A program made the position numbers and the translations under genes. 64,000 bases of DNA from Dryocola sp. LX212 (GTDB lineage Bacteria > Pseudomonadota > Gammaproteobacteria > Enterobacterales > Enterobacteriaceae): NCBI GenBank assembly GCA_041504365.1, contig CP167917.1, positions 1,984,001 to 2,048,000 on the forward strand, in the 5' to 3' direction. The notes beneath the pieces were generated by a model. It did not search any database, was not told where the DNA came from, and worked only from the letters and a program-made list of their open reading frames with translations. Below are positions 28,468 through 40,279 of this stretch, one piece after another. How positions within the stretch are numbered: the first letter of the stretch is position 1; each line of letters opens with the position of its first letter.

Positions 28468-29229
28468 TCAGCGGGCGAGCCAGCCTCCGTCGACGGCAAT
28501 TGTGTAGCCGTTGACATAATCAGACGCCCCGGAGGCCAGAAACACGACGGCACCTTGTAAGTCTTCCGGCGTTCCCCAGCGGCCAGCGGGGATCCTGTCG
28601 AGTATCTCTTTGTTCCGGACTTCGTCCTCGCGAAGCTGCTGCGTGTTGTTCGTTGCCATGTAGCCGGGCGCAATAGCGTTGACGTTAATACGGTACTGCG
28701 CCCACTCGTTGGCCAGCAGGCGCGTCACGCCCAGCACGGCACTTTTCGAAGCGGTATAAGAGGGCACGCGGATCCCGCCCTGGAATGACAGCATCGAGGC
28801 GATATTAATAATTTTTCCTCCGTCGTTCTGCCTGATGAACTGCTTTGCCACGGCCTGGGAGAGGAAAAATAATGACTTAATATTGAGATTCATCACGTCG
28901 TCCCAGTCCTGCTCGCTGAACGCCAGCGCATCCTGTCGGCGGATGGTACCCGCGTTGTTAACCAGAATGTCGATTTTGCCCTGCTGCTCAATGGTCTGCT
29001 CAACAACGCTCGGAATGACGGACGGCTGGCTCAAATCGGCCTGGATCGCGCTAAAGCGGCGGCCCAGCGCAACGACTTTTTCTTCCGTGTCACGGGGAGT
29101 TTTACGGCCCACGCCAATAATGTCGCAGCCCGCCTCAGCCAGCCCCAGCGCCATTCCCTGACCCAGGCCCGTGTCACACCCGGTGACCAGAGCGACTTTG
29201 CCCTGCAAATTAAAAGCATCAAGAATCAT
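28468..29229 (-). CDS. kduD: KduD-type 2-dehydro-3-deoxy-D-gluconate 5-dehydrogenase
   Basis: A 253-residue SDR closely similar to KduD of E. coli and Dickeya: NLQGKVALVTGCDTGLGQGMALGL, NNAGTIRRQDALAFSEQDWDDV, catalytic Tyr-Lys in SYTASKSAVLG, and AIAPGYMATNNTQQLR. KduD reduces the DKI product of oligogalacturonate or hexuronate breakdown to KDG. There is no kduI beside it, so it acts alone here or with an isomerase elsewhere. A KdgR-like palindrome lies 82 bases upstream. In E. coli no such gene stands between ydjM and hxpB, so it is an insertion relative to that genome. Confidence 0.85.
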   Translation of the reverse strand: MILDAFNLQGKVALVTGCDTGLGQGMALGLAEAGCDIIGVGRKTPRDTEEKVVALGRRFSAIQADLSQPSVIPSVVEQTIEQQGKIDILVNNAGTIRRQDALAFSEQDWDDVMNLNIKSLFFLSQAVAKQFIRQNDGGKIINIASMLSFQGGIRVPSYTASKSAVLGVTRLLANEWAQYRINVNAIAPGYMATNNTQQLREDEVRNKEILDRIPAGRWGTPEDLQGAVVFLASGASDYVNGYTIAVDGGWLAR

Positions 29230-29310
29230 AATATCCCCAGTAAAAGTCGGGCGCGCAGCGGCGCATGTTTTATGAGGATAGGTAGGGGGGCTTAGAATTA
29301 CAAATTAATG

Positions 29311-29325
29311 TGAAATGGCGTTTCA
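29311..29325. promoter_or_regulatory. KdgR-like operator upstream of kduD
   Basis: TGAAATGGCGTTTCA is an inverted repeat TGAAA-N5-TTTCA, the architecture of KdgR sites in front of kdu and kdg genes. It is between kduD and hxpB. Confidence 0.5.
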
Positions 29326-29377
29326 AAAATATGATGCAGGTGGCATTGCGAGGGGCGACTTTGCCGCCCCGGGTATT

Positions 29378-30046
29378 TCAGCCCAGCAGATTATCCGCTG
29401 AAAGGGCAAGCAGCGATTCTAATTTTACGTCCGCCAGGCACCAGCGCGCGTTCGCTCGGCTTTCTTCTGCCGGCACTACAATAGAGCGCATACGAGCGGC
29501 CTTAGTGGCAATCATTCCGTTAACGGAGTCTTCAAGCGTAACGCAGCAGAGCGGGTCAACCCCAAGCTTTGCTGCGGCATCCAGGTAAACCTGCGGATGA
29601 GGCTTGCTGTATGGTAAGTGCTCTGCGGAGGCGATGGCATCAAACTGCTCGCGCAAAGCAAACATTGCCAGCACGCGTTCAAGCATGTGCAGCGGAGAGG
29701 CGGAGGCAAGGCCGATTTTAAGCCCCTGCGCCTTACAGAGGTTGATGGCTTCACGGACGCCGGGTAACAGCGGCTGACGCTCTTCAACCAGGCTGATGGC
29801 GCGGGCGATCACCCGCTGGGTAACTTCTTCGCGTGAAGGACCGTTCCAGGGCTGTTGGGCAAACCACAAATCCACGACCAGATCGATACGCAGGCCGAGC
29901 GTATCCGGTAGTTCATTACGGCGGGTAATGTCCACGCCAAGACCTGTCATCACCTCTAATTCTGCTTCATCCCACAGCGGTTCTGAATCAATCAGCAAAC
30001 CATCCATATCAAAAATTGCGGCTACTACCTGGCGCGTGTCGGCCAT
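29378..30046 (-). CDS. hxpB: Hexitol/2-deoxyglucose-6-phosphatase HxpB (YniC)
   Basis: HAD-superfamily sugar-phosphate phosphatase, 222 residues as in E. coli. Motif I IFDMDGLLIDSEP carries nucleophile Asp13 and Asp15; motif II is GLASAS; motif III Lys lies in YSKPHPQVYLDAA; motif IV is VTLEDSVNGMIA. The four-helix cap between motifs I and II is typical of the beta-PGM-like branch. It removes phosphate from 2-deoxyglucose-6-P and several hexitol phosphates in vitro. Convergent upstream neighbours and a separate promoter suggest a monocistronic unit. Confidence 0.94.
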   Translation of the reverse strand: MADTRQVVAAIFDMDGLLIDSEPLWDEAELEVMTGLGVDITRRNELPDTLGLRIDLVVDLWFAQQPWNGPSREEVTQRVIARAISLVEERQPLLPGVREAINLCKAQGLKIGLASASPLHMLERVLAMFALREQFDAIASAEHLPYSKPHPQVYLDAAAKLGVDPLCCVTLEDSVNGMIATKAARMRSIVVPAEESRANARWCLADVKLESLLALSADNLLG

Positions 30047-30213
30047 CTCAGGACTCCTGTCAGCGTTTATTTTAAAATGTTGCCCTTATGAATAGCGGGA
30101 AAAATCGGCGGATGCCACCGCTTTTGTGAAAATCGCCCGCAAAGCTCAGGCGAAATGCAGCAAATCCTTGTAGACTTTGTGCCAGTAAGTTACGTCTTAA
30201 CAAAGGGGAAAGA

Positions 30214-30750
30214 ATGACGTATCAACAAGCTGGACGCATTGCTGTTCTTAAGCGCGTTGCCGGCTGGGTGATTTTCATACCCGCCGTGCTCTCTACGCTG
30301 ATTTCAGTTCTGAAATTTATGTATCAGCACAGCGAAAAGCAGCCGGGCATCGACGCCGTAATGATGGACTTCGCCCACGTGATGATTGAGATGATGCGTT
30401 TTAATACGCCGTTCCTCAATTTCTTCTGGTACAACTCGCCGCAGCCAGACTTTCATCAGCAGACAAATATTCTGTTCTGGGTGATTTTTGCGCTGGTTTT
30501 TGTGGGGCTGGCGCTGCAGGCCTCAGGCGCACGAATGAGCCGCCAGGCGAAGTTCCTGCGTGAAGGCGTCCAGGATCAGCTGATTCTCGAGCAGGCGAAA
30601 GGGGCCGAGGGATTAAGTAAGGCGCAGCTGGATGCGAAAATCGTCGTGCCACGCCACACTATTTTTCTCCAGTTCTTCCCGCTGTATATTCTGCCGGTGA
30701 TTGTGATTGTGGCGGGCTACTTCTTCTTCTCGCTGCTTGGCTTTATCTAG
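30214..30750 (+). CDS. yniB: Inner-membrane protein YniB
   Basis: A 178-residue protein matching E. coli YniB in length and place. It has a hydrophobic N-terminal segment after RVAGWVIFIPAVLSTLISVLKF, a second around ILFWVIFALVFVGLALQ and a C-terminal pair near FFPLYILPVIVIVAGYFFFSLLGFI. Function unknown. GGGGAAAG precedes the ATG. A good terminator follows directly. Confidence 0.9.
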   Translation: MTYQQAGRIAVLKRVAGWVIFIPAVLSTLISVLKFMYQHSEKQPGIDAVMMDFAHVMIEMMRFNTPFLNFFWYNSPQPDFHQQTNILFWVIFALVFVGLALQASGARMSRQAKFLREGVQDQLILEQAKGAEGLSKAQLDAKIVVPRHTIFLQFFPLYILPVIVIVAGYFFFSLLGFI

Positions 30751-30757
30751 CAGACAA

Positions 30758-30786
30758 CCACTCCCGTTCGGGAGTGGCCTTTCTTT
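30758..30786 (+). terminator. Terminator of yniB
   Basis: The perfect stem CCACTCCCG-TT-CGGGAGTGG is followed by CCTTTCTTT, between convergent yniB and yniA. Confidence 0.85.
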
Positions 30787-30796
30787 ATTATTCCGT

Positions 30797-31657
30797 TTAT
30801 GCCGCCAGAACGCGATCGAGGGCTTTTTGCGCGTTGACTAAGTGCTGCCCGCCAAACAGGATGGCGCGGTTGAGCAGAGTGTAAAGCTGATAGAGGGGCT
30901 GGCGGTCCAGGAAGCCTGGAGGAAGCGGGGAGACGGACTGATAGCCATCGTAGATTTGCGGCGGCTGATCGGGGTGCAGCGGTAGCATGGCCAGATCGCA
31001 CTCCCTGTCGCCCCAGTAGCAGGCAGGATCGTAAATAAACGGCCCTTCAGGCCCCAGAGCGCAGTTGCCGGACCATAAATCCCCGTGCAGTAAAGAGGGT
31101 TGCGGCTGGTGGGAGGCGAGCGCCTGGTGAACAAAATCGACGATCAGATCGATATCCCCCAGATGAATGCCTTTTTCAGCAGCCATTTCGAGCTGCCAGC
31201 CAATGCGCTGCTCCGCAAAAAACGTTGACCAGCGGCGCTGCCAGGCATTGGGCTGCGGCGTAGTGGACAGATCGTTATCAAAATCGAGCCCGAACTGCGG
31301 CTGATCGCTCCACTCATGCAGCCGCGCAAGCTGCTGCCCAAGCAGGAAAGCATTGTGGGCATCAAGCGGTTTTGCGGGCAGATACTCCAGCAGCAGGAAG
31401 GAATAATCTCTGTCGCTGCCTAATCCCCATACCTTCGGTACGCGCACAGTATTACTACGTGCGAGCAGCTCCAGCTGATCGGCTTCCGCCGTGAAGATCG
31501 GCAGCATTTCCCGTTCATCGCTTTTGACAAAAATCTCGTGACCGGCGTAACGGATCCGCCAGGCGGCGTGGATTTCGCCGCCGGGCAGTTCGGTGCGTTG
31601 TTCAACTTCAGCCTCTCCCAGCTGCTCACTTAACAGACGACTGATGGCTTGCCACAT
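30797..31657 (-). CDS. yniA: Fructosamine kinase-family protein YniA
   Basis: A 286-residue kinase-fold protein of the fructosamine/ketosamine-3-kinase family, the same length as E. coli YniA. Kinase-like motifs: SLLHGDLWSGNCALG (catalytic loop with HGDLW) and FIYDPACYWGDRECDLAM (DxD-type metal site). The family phosphorylates ketosamines to reverse protein glycation; the substrate of YniA is not established. The start is taken at 31657 (MWQAISRLLSEQLGE) after AGGAAAT; the upstream extension is open but unlike the family. Confidence 0.92.
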   Translation of the reverse strand: MWQAISRLLSEQLGEAEVEQRTELPGGEIHAAWRIRYAGHEIFVKSDEREMLPIFTAEADQLELLARSNTVRVPKVWGLGSDRDYSFLLLEYLPAKPLDAHNAFLLGQQLARLHEWSDQPQFGLDFDNDLSTTPQPNAWQRRWSTFFAEQRIGWQLEMAAEKGIHLGDIDLIVDFVHQALASHQPQPSLLHGDLWSGNCALGPEGPFIYDPACYWGDRECDLAMLPLHPDQPPQIYDGYQSVSPLPPGFLDRQPLYQLYTLLNRAILFGGQHLVNAQKALDRVLAA

Positions 31658-31757
31658 GATATTTCCTCCCAGTTGCTCTGGTAGATCATTAGCCTGCACT
31701 GTTAACCGGGTAAAAACCTGGAACCAACGCACAACCCCGGTCAGGATTTAAATTAAA

Positions 31758-32051
31758 TTATTGCTCGCGGTGCTTTTCCCACGCATCCCAGGTAGTCACA
31801 GTAACTTCCGGCTCGACGCCAAGGGCAACGTGCCCTAAACCCTTCGCGAGCACTTCCACTTCCTGCGGGCTAAGGGCGCTGACCAGCCCGTAAGTGTTGG
31901 TGCCAAGCTCATGGATTTTCCCTTCGCCATCGCTCAGGGTTAGCAGAAAACCTCCACGTGTCAGGTGGTTATTGAGCTCATTGATATCCGTAAGGCTCTC
32001 TTCTTTGTACTTTACGGTGACGACATAGCGCACGATGTCTCCACTACTCAT
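31758..32051 (-). CDS. ydiZ: GhoS-like protein YdiZ
   Basis: A 97-residue small protein, ortholog of E. coli YdiZ (96 residues), in the same place beside pfkB. It belongs to the GhoS-related family: VRYVVTVKYKEESLTDINELNNHLTRGGFLLTLSDGEGKIHELGTNTYGLVSA resembles the ferredoxin-like GhoS antitoxin endoribonuclease. No toxin gene lies beside it, so an antitoxin role is not supported. Function unknown. Confidence 0.85.
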   Translation of the reverse strand: MSSGDIVRYVVTVKYKEESLTDINELNNHLTRGGFLLTLSDGEGKIHELGTNTYGLVSALSPQEVEVLAKGLGHVALGVEPEVTVTTWDAWEKHREQ

Positions 32052-32149
32052 GGTTCACCTCGTTGTTATCCCAAAGGTTTTAGCATAGTTGATCTGCATG
32101 AAATGGCGACTTTTGGCGTAGCGGCCCCTGAGACGGAGGCCATCCGGGC

Positions 32150-33079
32150 CTAACTGCGAAGGTAATCGTAGATTTTCTGCGTATTTTCAAGGGAGCAAAG
32201 GCGAGTTCCCTGATTAATCGTTGCGGCGCTACCGGCCGCCACGCCGAAGCGCACCATATCCAACAGCGGGGCATCTTCCGCCAGCTTCAGCGTCATGGCA
32301 CCGACCATGCTGTCGCCTGCGCCAACGGTGCTCTGACTTTTGATTGGCGGTGGGACAACCTGCACGTAGCCCGTGGCATCCACGCCCAGGGCACCCTGCG
32401 GGCCGAGGGAGACAACAACGCGTCGGGCTTTACCGCTGCTGACGATCTCCTGGGCGGCCTGGCGCACATCGTCCGGCTGGGACAAATCGCGATTCACCAG
32501 CGCGCTCAGCTCTTTCTGGTTAGGTTTCACCAACTCAATGTTGCCGATTTCCAGCGTCGCCTTCAGCGCCTCGCCGGAGCTGTCCACGATGCAGCGGATG
32601 CCCGCCTCTTGTGCTGCCTGTACCAATGAACAGAGTTTCGCAACTTCAATTCCCGGCGGCAGGCTGCCGCTGATAACCAGGATGGCGCCGGATTCAATGG
32701 CCAGCACTTTTTCTTCCAGACGACGAAACTCCTCATCCGTCAGTGCGGCACCCGGCATCACAAAACGATACTGCTCGCCGGTTGATTCAGCGTGCACGTG
32801 CAGATTCTGGCGCGTCCAGTCATGCGCATTTACGGTATCAATGGCGACCTGTTCATCAAGCAACAGGGTAGAGAGGTGCTCGCCGGTTGCGCCTCCTGCC
32901 GGGAAGATAGCGGTTGCTTTACCGCCAAGATGTGAAATAGCGCGCGCGACGTTAATCCCGCCTCCGCCGGGCTCAAAGACCGGTGCGGTGCAGCGTAATT
33001 TACCTTCCGGATAAATTTGCGGCGTAAGGGTTGCGCTGTCTAGAGAGGGAGCAAGAGTCAAAGTATAGATGCGTGTCAT
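32150..33079 (-). CDS. pfkB: 6-phosphofructokinase II PfkB
   Basis: Minor phosphofructokinase of the ribokinase/PfkB family: fructose-6-phosphate plus ATP to fructose-1,6-bisphosphate. The protein is 309 residues as in E. coli. N-terminal substrate motif GGGGINVARAISHLGG; C-terminal ATP/anion-hole motif TVGAGDSMVGAMTLKL with catalytic Asp. The AGGAGG site precedes the start. It is the last gene of a minus-strand run with ydiZ and yniA, but gaps of 100 bases suggest separate promoters. Confidence 0.96.
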   Translation of the reverse strand: MTRIYTLTLAPSLDSATLTPQIYPEGKLRCTAPVFEPGGGGINVARAISHLGGKATAIFPAGGATGEHLSTLLLDEQVAIDTVNAHDWTRQNLHVHAESTGEQYRFVMPGAALTDEEFRRLEEKVLAIESGAILVISGSLPPGIEVAKLCSLVQAAQEAGIRCIVDSSGEALKATLEIGNIELVKPNQKELSALVNRDLSQPDDVRQAAQEIVSSGKARRVVVSLGPQGALGVDATGYVQVVPPPIKSQSTVGAGDSMVGAMTLKLAEDAPLLDMVRFGVAAGSAATINQGTRLCSLENTQKIYDYLRS

Positions 33080-33365
33080 GGGGCCTCCTTTTTCATGAAT
33101 CTTGAGCTTAGCACCAAAGCGCGGAGATAAATTTTAATTAACGTCATGATTTTTCAATTAATTGTCAAAAAGCAAGTGCTGGCTATCTATATGAAAATAA
33201 ACATGTTTTGAGAGCCTTCTTATTCAAAAAATGAAAGATGAATTCATTGCTATGTTATTCGGGCTTTTTTATAATTTGTAACCTTTCTCTGGGGCGCAAA
33301 CGTTTGATCCCGAGAGAATATTCCGGAACCTTGGTGGTTTCTTTTTTTGTCGTACGGATTAATAA

Positions 33366-34124
33366 ATGAAGCTTGTTAAGACAGTACCGGCTGCAATTTT
33401 GCTGACCGGAAGTGCGCTATTGAGTCACTTTGCAGTTGCAGATACCACGGTTTTCACTGTCATGGATGACCCAAGCACCGCAAAAAAACCTTTTGAAGGT
33501 AACCTAAACGCCGGTTATCTTGCCCAGTCGGGCAATACCAAAAGCTCCACGCTGACTGCCAATACCAATATGACCTGGTATAACGATGCAACGGCCTGGT
33601 CTCTTTGGGGTAACGCCAACAATACCTCTGCTAACGACGAGCGCTCCTCAGAGACATACGCTGCGGGTGGCCGTAGCCGTTACAACATGACGGACAGCGA
33701 CTATTTGTTCGGACAGGCAAGCTGGTTAACCGACAGGTTCAATGGCTACCAGGCGCGAGACGTACTGACCGCGGGTTACGGTCGTCAGTTCCTGAGCGGC
33801 CCGGTACACTTCTTCCGTCTGGAATTTGGTCCTGGGGTGCGCTACGACGCATACACCGATGGCGGCAATGAAACCCAGGCGCTGGGCTATGCCTCCGGGA
33901 TTTATAACTGGCAGCTGACGGACAACGCGAAGTTCATTCAGGGCGTCTCCGTTCTGGGGAGTGAAGATACAACGGTTAACTCAGAAACCGGGCTGGAAGT
34001 GGCAATCAACGAACACTTTGGACTTAAGGTTTCCTACAACTTGACCTGGAACTCCAATCCGCCTGATTCTGCGCCAGAGCACACCGATCGTAAGACCGCC
34101 ATTACCCTCGGCTATAAAATGTAA
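33366..34124 (+). CDS. ydiY: DUF481-family outer-membrane protein YdiY
   Basis: A 252-residue exported protein with a signal peptide ending FAVA-DT (about residue 25), then a DUF481 (salt-induced outer-membrane protein) domain rich in amphipathic beta strands: NLNAGYLAQSGNTKSSTLTANTNMTW, YGRQFLSGPVHFFRLEFGPGVRYD and the terminal TAITLGYKM. E. coli YdiY is acid-inducible; function unknown. A terminator follows. Confidence 0.92.
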   Translation: MKLVKTVPAAILLTGSALLSHFAVADTTVFTVMDDPSTAKKPFEGNLNAGYLAQSGNTKSSTLTANTNMTWYNDATAWSLWGNANNTSANDERSSETYAAGGRSRYNMTDSDYLFGQASWLTDRFNGYQARDVLTAGYGRQFLSGPVHFFRLEFGPGVRYDAYTDGGNETQALGYASGIYNWQLTDNAKFIQGVSVLGSEDTTVNSETGLEVAINEHFGLKVSYNLTWNSNPPDSAPEHTDRKTAITLGYKM

Positions 34125-34130
34125 TTACCG

Positions 34131-34158
34131 AAGCCGGGTTACCAGACCCGGTTTTTTC
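34131..34158 (+). terminator. Terminator of ydiY
   Basis: CCGGGT-TACCAG-ACCCGG with a TTTTTT tail lies seven bases after the stop codon. Confidence 0.9.
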
Positions 34159-34460
34159 TTATGGCCCCATCGGGAGCTATTTGCGCTACCCCACAGCAGC
34201 ATCTCCAGCCCCATCATAGGCTTGGCTATTTCGGGCGTATCTCCATCACGATGCGAGCAAAGGAACATTCCTGGATACGTTGAAACGTACGGAAACGGTG
34301 CGGTTCATATAACTTGACAACCCATGCTACGAGGTGAATGACATAATTTCTGCTCTGACAATGTTAGCTTTTCATTCATTTTTGGCTTATTTTGTGATTG
34401 ATGTGTGAGTTCATGTTAACTTGCGTAACATATTTTAACCGCACGGAGAGGAATAAAAAT
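34159..34460. other. Gene-free gap before the IprA-like gene
   Basis: About 300 bases. The first half has normal base composition; the second turns AT-rich toward the next gene. I see no gene and no clear operator. GGAGAGGAAT just before 34461 is the ribosome site of the next gene. Confidence 0.5.
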
Positions 34461-35099
34461 ATGATTTTACAATTTAGCGAAGCCGAAGAATTATTTGCAA
34501 AGAATGATTTCGAGGCGTTAAAACAGCAATTACTGTCGGTGGGCCGCAAGTTGCAATATTCTAAAGGGATGACTATTCAATCAGGTAAAAATGAGGTGCT
34601 AGTAATCATTTCTGGGAGGATGCTCGTCTCAACCAGTAAAAAAAACAGTCTTATCATTGGTGATACAGTTCCTTTTTTTCCAGTGGGGCTGATGGAAGAG
34701 TATTATAAAATCCCTCTTTTCTATTATATTGAAAACGAAGCAACAGTTGTGCAACTTACGGTTGAGGATTTTAATAAATTGTTTTTTTATAACCCGGAAT
34801 ATGCCCAGCTTCTCACTCGAATTATGTCTATTATATCCGTGAGGTTAATTCATGCCTATTACGAACGGGTAAATGATTCTGGCTATGCTACGATAAGGGA
34901 AATGCTTCATCGCTATCTTTTCAAAATTGAGGAGGGGACAGTCATTAATGTAGGCGTTGCCTCCTTTATTTTAAAGAGAACCCGATTATCACGAAGCTAT
35001 GTTTTTCAAGTACTTTCCGCCCTAAAGCGAGGTGGTTATATTACAATTTGCAACGGGAAGCTCGTTTCTATAAATCGTGAGATTCCTGAACGGTATTAA
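34461..35099 (+). CDS. IprA-family CRP-like transcriptional regulator
   Basis: A 212-residue protein with an N-terminal cNMP-binding-like beta barrel and a C-terminal winged helix. The C terminus (RTRLSRSYVFQVLSALKRGGYI...GKLVSINR) closely resembles E. coli IprA/YaiV (RTRVSRSVVAEVLAALRKGNYI...GKLISINR). IprA affects peroxide and stress resistance; members of the family are often accessory. The gene is strongly AT-rich compared with its neighbours, which points to horizontal acquisition. Ribosome site GGAGAGGAA supports this start; two earlier in-frame ATGs have none. Target genes are unknown. Confidence 0.82.
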   Translation: MILQFSEAEELFAKNDFEALKQQLLSVGRKLQYSKGMTIQSGKNEVLVIISGRMLVSTSKKNSLIIGDTVPFFPVGLMEEYYKIPLFYYIENEATVVQLTVEDFNKLFFYNPEYAQLLTRIMSIISVRLIHAYYERVNDSGYATIREMLHRYLFKIEEGTVINVGVASFILKRTRLSRSYVFQVLSALKRGGYITICNGKLVSINREIPERY

Positions 35100-35146
35100 A
35101 AGCTTAATTATCAAATTAATATCGGCTGGACGCTTAAAATCATGCA

Positions 35147-35178
35147 CATCAGGGCATCAGGGCATCAGGGCATCAGGA
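35147..35178. repeat. Octamer tandem repeat, four copies
   Basis: CATCAGGG is repeated three times, followed by CATCAGGA, in a gene-free stretch after the IprA-like gene. A short array of this kind is prone to slippage. Confidence 0.9.
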
Positions 35179-35256
35179 CAGTGGTGCTCTACCGTGCCCA
35201 ATGGGTTTCAGAGGTAAATAGTATGTCAACTCTGGACAGGGCAGTAGCGAGGAATG

Positions 35257-35523
35257 TTATGAGGGTACTATCTCACTCCTTACATGCTGAAGGGCGGCCT
35301 CAAAATGCATCGAATTCACCATTCTGAAATTTATACTCTGTATGTCTCTACTATGGTTTTCACTGGCATCTGTCTCAACAAGCCCACGTTTGATTTGTTT
35401 TTCTCTCGGTAGATTGTAACACTCGACAGGTTCCGAGTCATAGGGTATATCTTCCTCAGCTTCTTCAGCGAGAAAGGCTAGATATTCTTCACATTTTGGG
35501 AGTGGGTGAGCGTTTATCCATAA
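35257..35523 (-). pseudogene. Open reading remnant without a start codon
   Basis: An 88-codon open stretch on the minus strand reads LWINAHPLPKCEEYLAFLA... and ends ...HVRSEIVPS. It has no ATG, GTG or TTG start in frame after the upstream stop, and the overlapping frame offers only a 10-codon start (MDKRSPTPKM). The acidic, charged composition looks like protein coding rather than chance. I cannot assign a family. It may be the tail of a gene whose front was lost, in the AT-rich islet between ydiY and thrS, a variable site in E. coli. Confidence 0.35.
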
Positions 35524-35772
35524 TCAATTCCTGACATAATCCGAAAATATAGATCTAAGTGAAATTCTTTACGCATTTGTTGTTGGTTCGTCATGTTGCA
35601 ACCAAGTTCTGCCTTTATCCCTCTTTCAATGACGTGTACTATTGCCGGGTGTAATCAGCTGACGGATGTGGGTACATTCGGTATTTTATACTCTCCAATG
35701 GACGCAGTGTGCAGAGTGAAGCATTCAACCCATCCTAACTAGCTGATTTATTTAAACTATATAAAATTGTAT
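35524..35772. other. AT-rich gap upstream of thrS
   Basis: No gene seen. It should contain the thrS promoter and the 5' part of the thrS leader; the operator hairpin begins at 35773. Confidence 0.4.
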
Positions 35773-35793
35773 GTGATCTTACGTGTGGGTCAC
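35773..35793 (+). promoter_or_regulatory. ThrRS translational operator hairpin
   Basis: GTGATC...GGTCAC with a loop containing CGTGT reproduces domain 2 of the E. coli thrS leader, which mimics the tRNA-Thr anticodon arm (CGU). Threonyl-tRNA synthetase binds it and blocks ribosome entry at the AAGGA site a short distance downstream. Confidence 0.85.
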
Positions 35794-35814
35794 CACTGCA
35801 AATAAGGACTCATC

Positions 35815-38290
<2,476 letters not shown>

Positions 38291-38299
38291 GGCACACAA

Positions 38300-38582
<283 letters not shown>

Positions 38583-38609
38583 GCAACTTTTAATTTTTTC
38601 AGAATATAG

Positions 38610-38981
<372 letters not shown>

Positions 38982-38991
38982 GCCAGTTATC

Positions 38992-39015
38992 AGAGGGAGC
39001 TTGTCTCCCTCTTTT
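38992..39015 (+). terminator. Terminator after rplT
   Basis: GAGGGAG-CTTGT-CTCCCTC is followed by TTTTAATTT. In E. coli this position partly separates the thrS-rplT unit from the pheMST operon. Confidence 0.8.
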
Positions 39016-39103
39016 AATTTCTAACCAAATCAATATATTGACATTTCAGGTGTGAGGTCTTTCAATACACCCAACGAAATCGTTAATTAAGGTAACTGCA
39101 AGC

Positions 39104-39148
39104 ATGAATGCTGCTATTTTCCGCTTCTTTTTTTACTTTAGCGCCTGA
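39104..39148 (+). CDS. pheM: pheST operon leader peptide PheM
   Basis: A 14-residue leader peptide MNAAIFRFFFYFSA with five Phe codons, three of them in a row before Tyr-Phe. Scarcity of charged tRNA-Phe stalls the ribosome here and prevents the attenuator at 39194-39222 from forming. E. coli PheM differs only in the last residue. Confidence 0.95.
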   Translation: MNAAIFRFFFYFSA

Positions 39149-39193
39149 CTCAGGGGGCTTTGCGCGTAAGAGAAGAAACGAAAAACAGCGCTG

Positions 39194-40265
<1,072 letters not shown>

Positions 40266-40279
40266 GGGCGGGATAGCCA

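Noticed and set aside
31758-32051. Toxin-antitoxin pair based on the GhoS-like YdiZ
   Set aside because: No GhoT-like small membrane toxin gene is found on either side.
35147-35178. CRISPR-like array
   Set aside because: The repeats are only 8 bases long and directly tandem, with no spacers and no cas genes nearby.
35142-35327. Possible 61-codon gene over the octamer repeats
   Set aside because: The N-terminal part is made by the repeat array itself, and no ribosome site is present.
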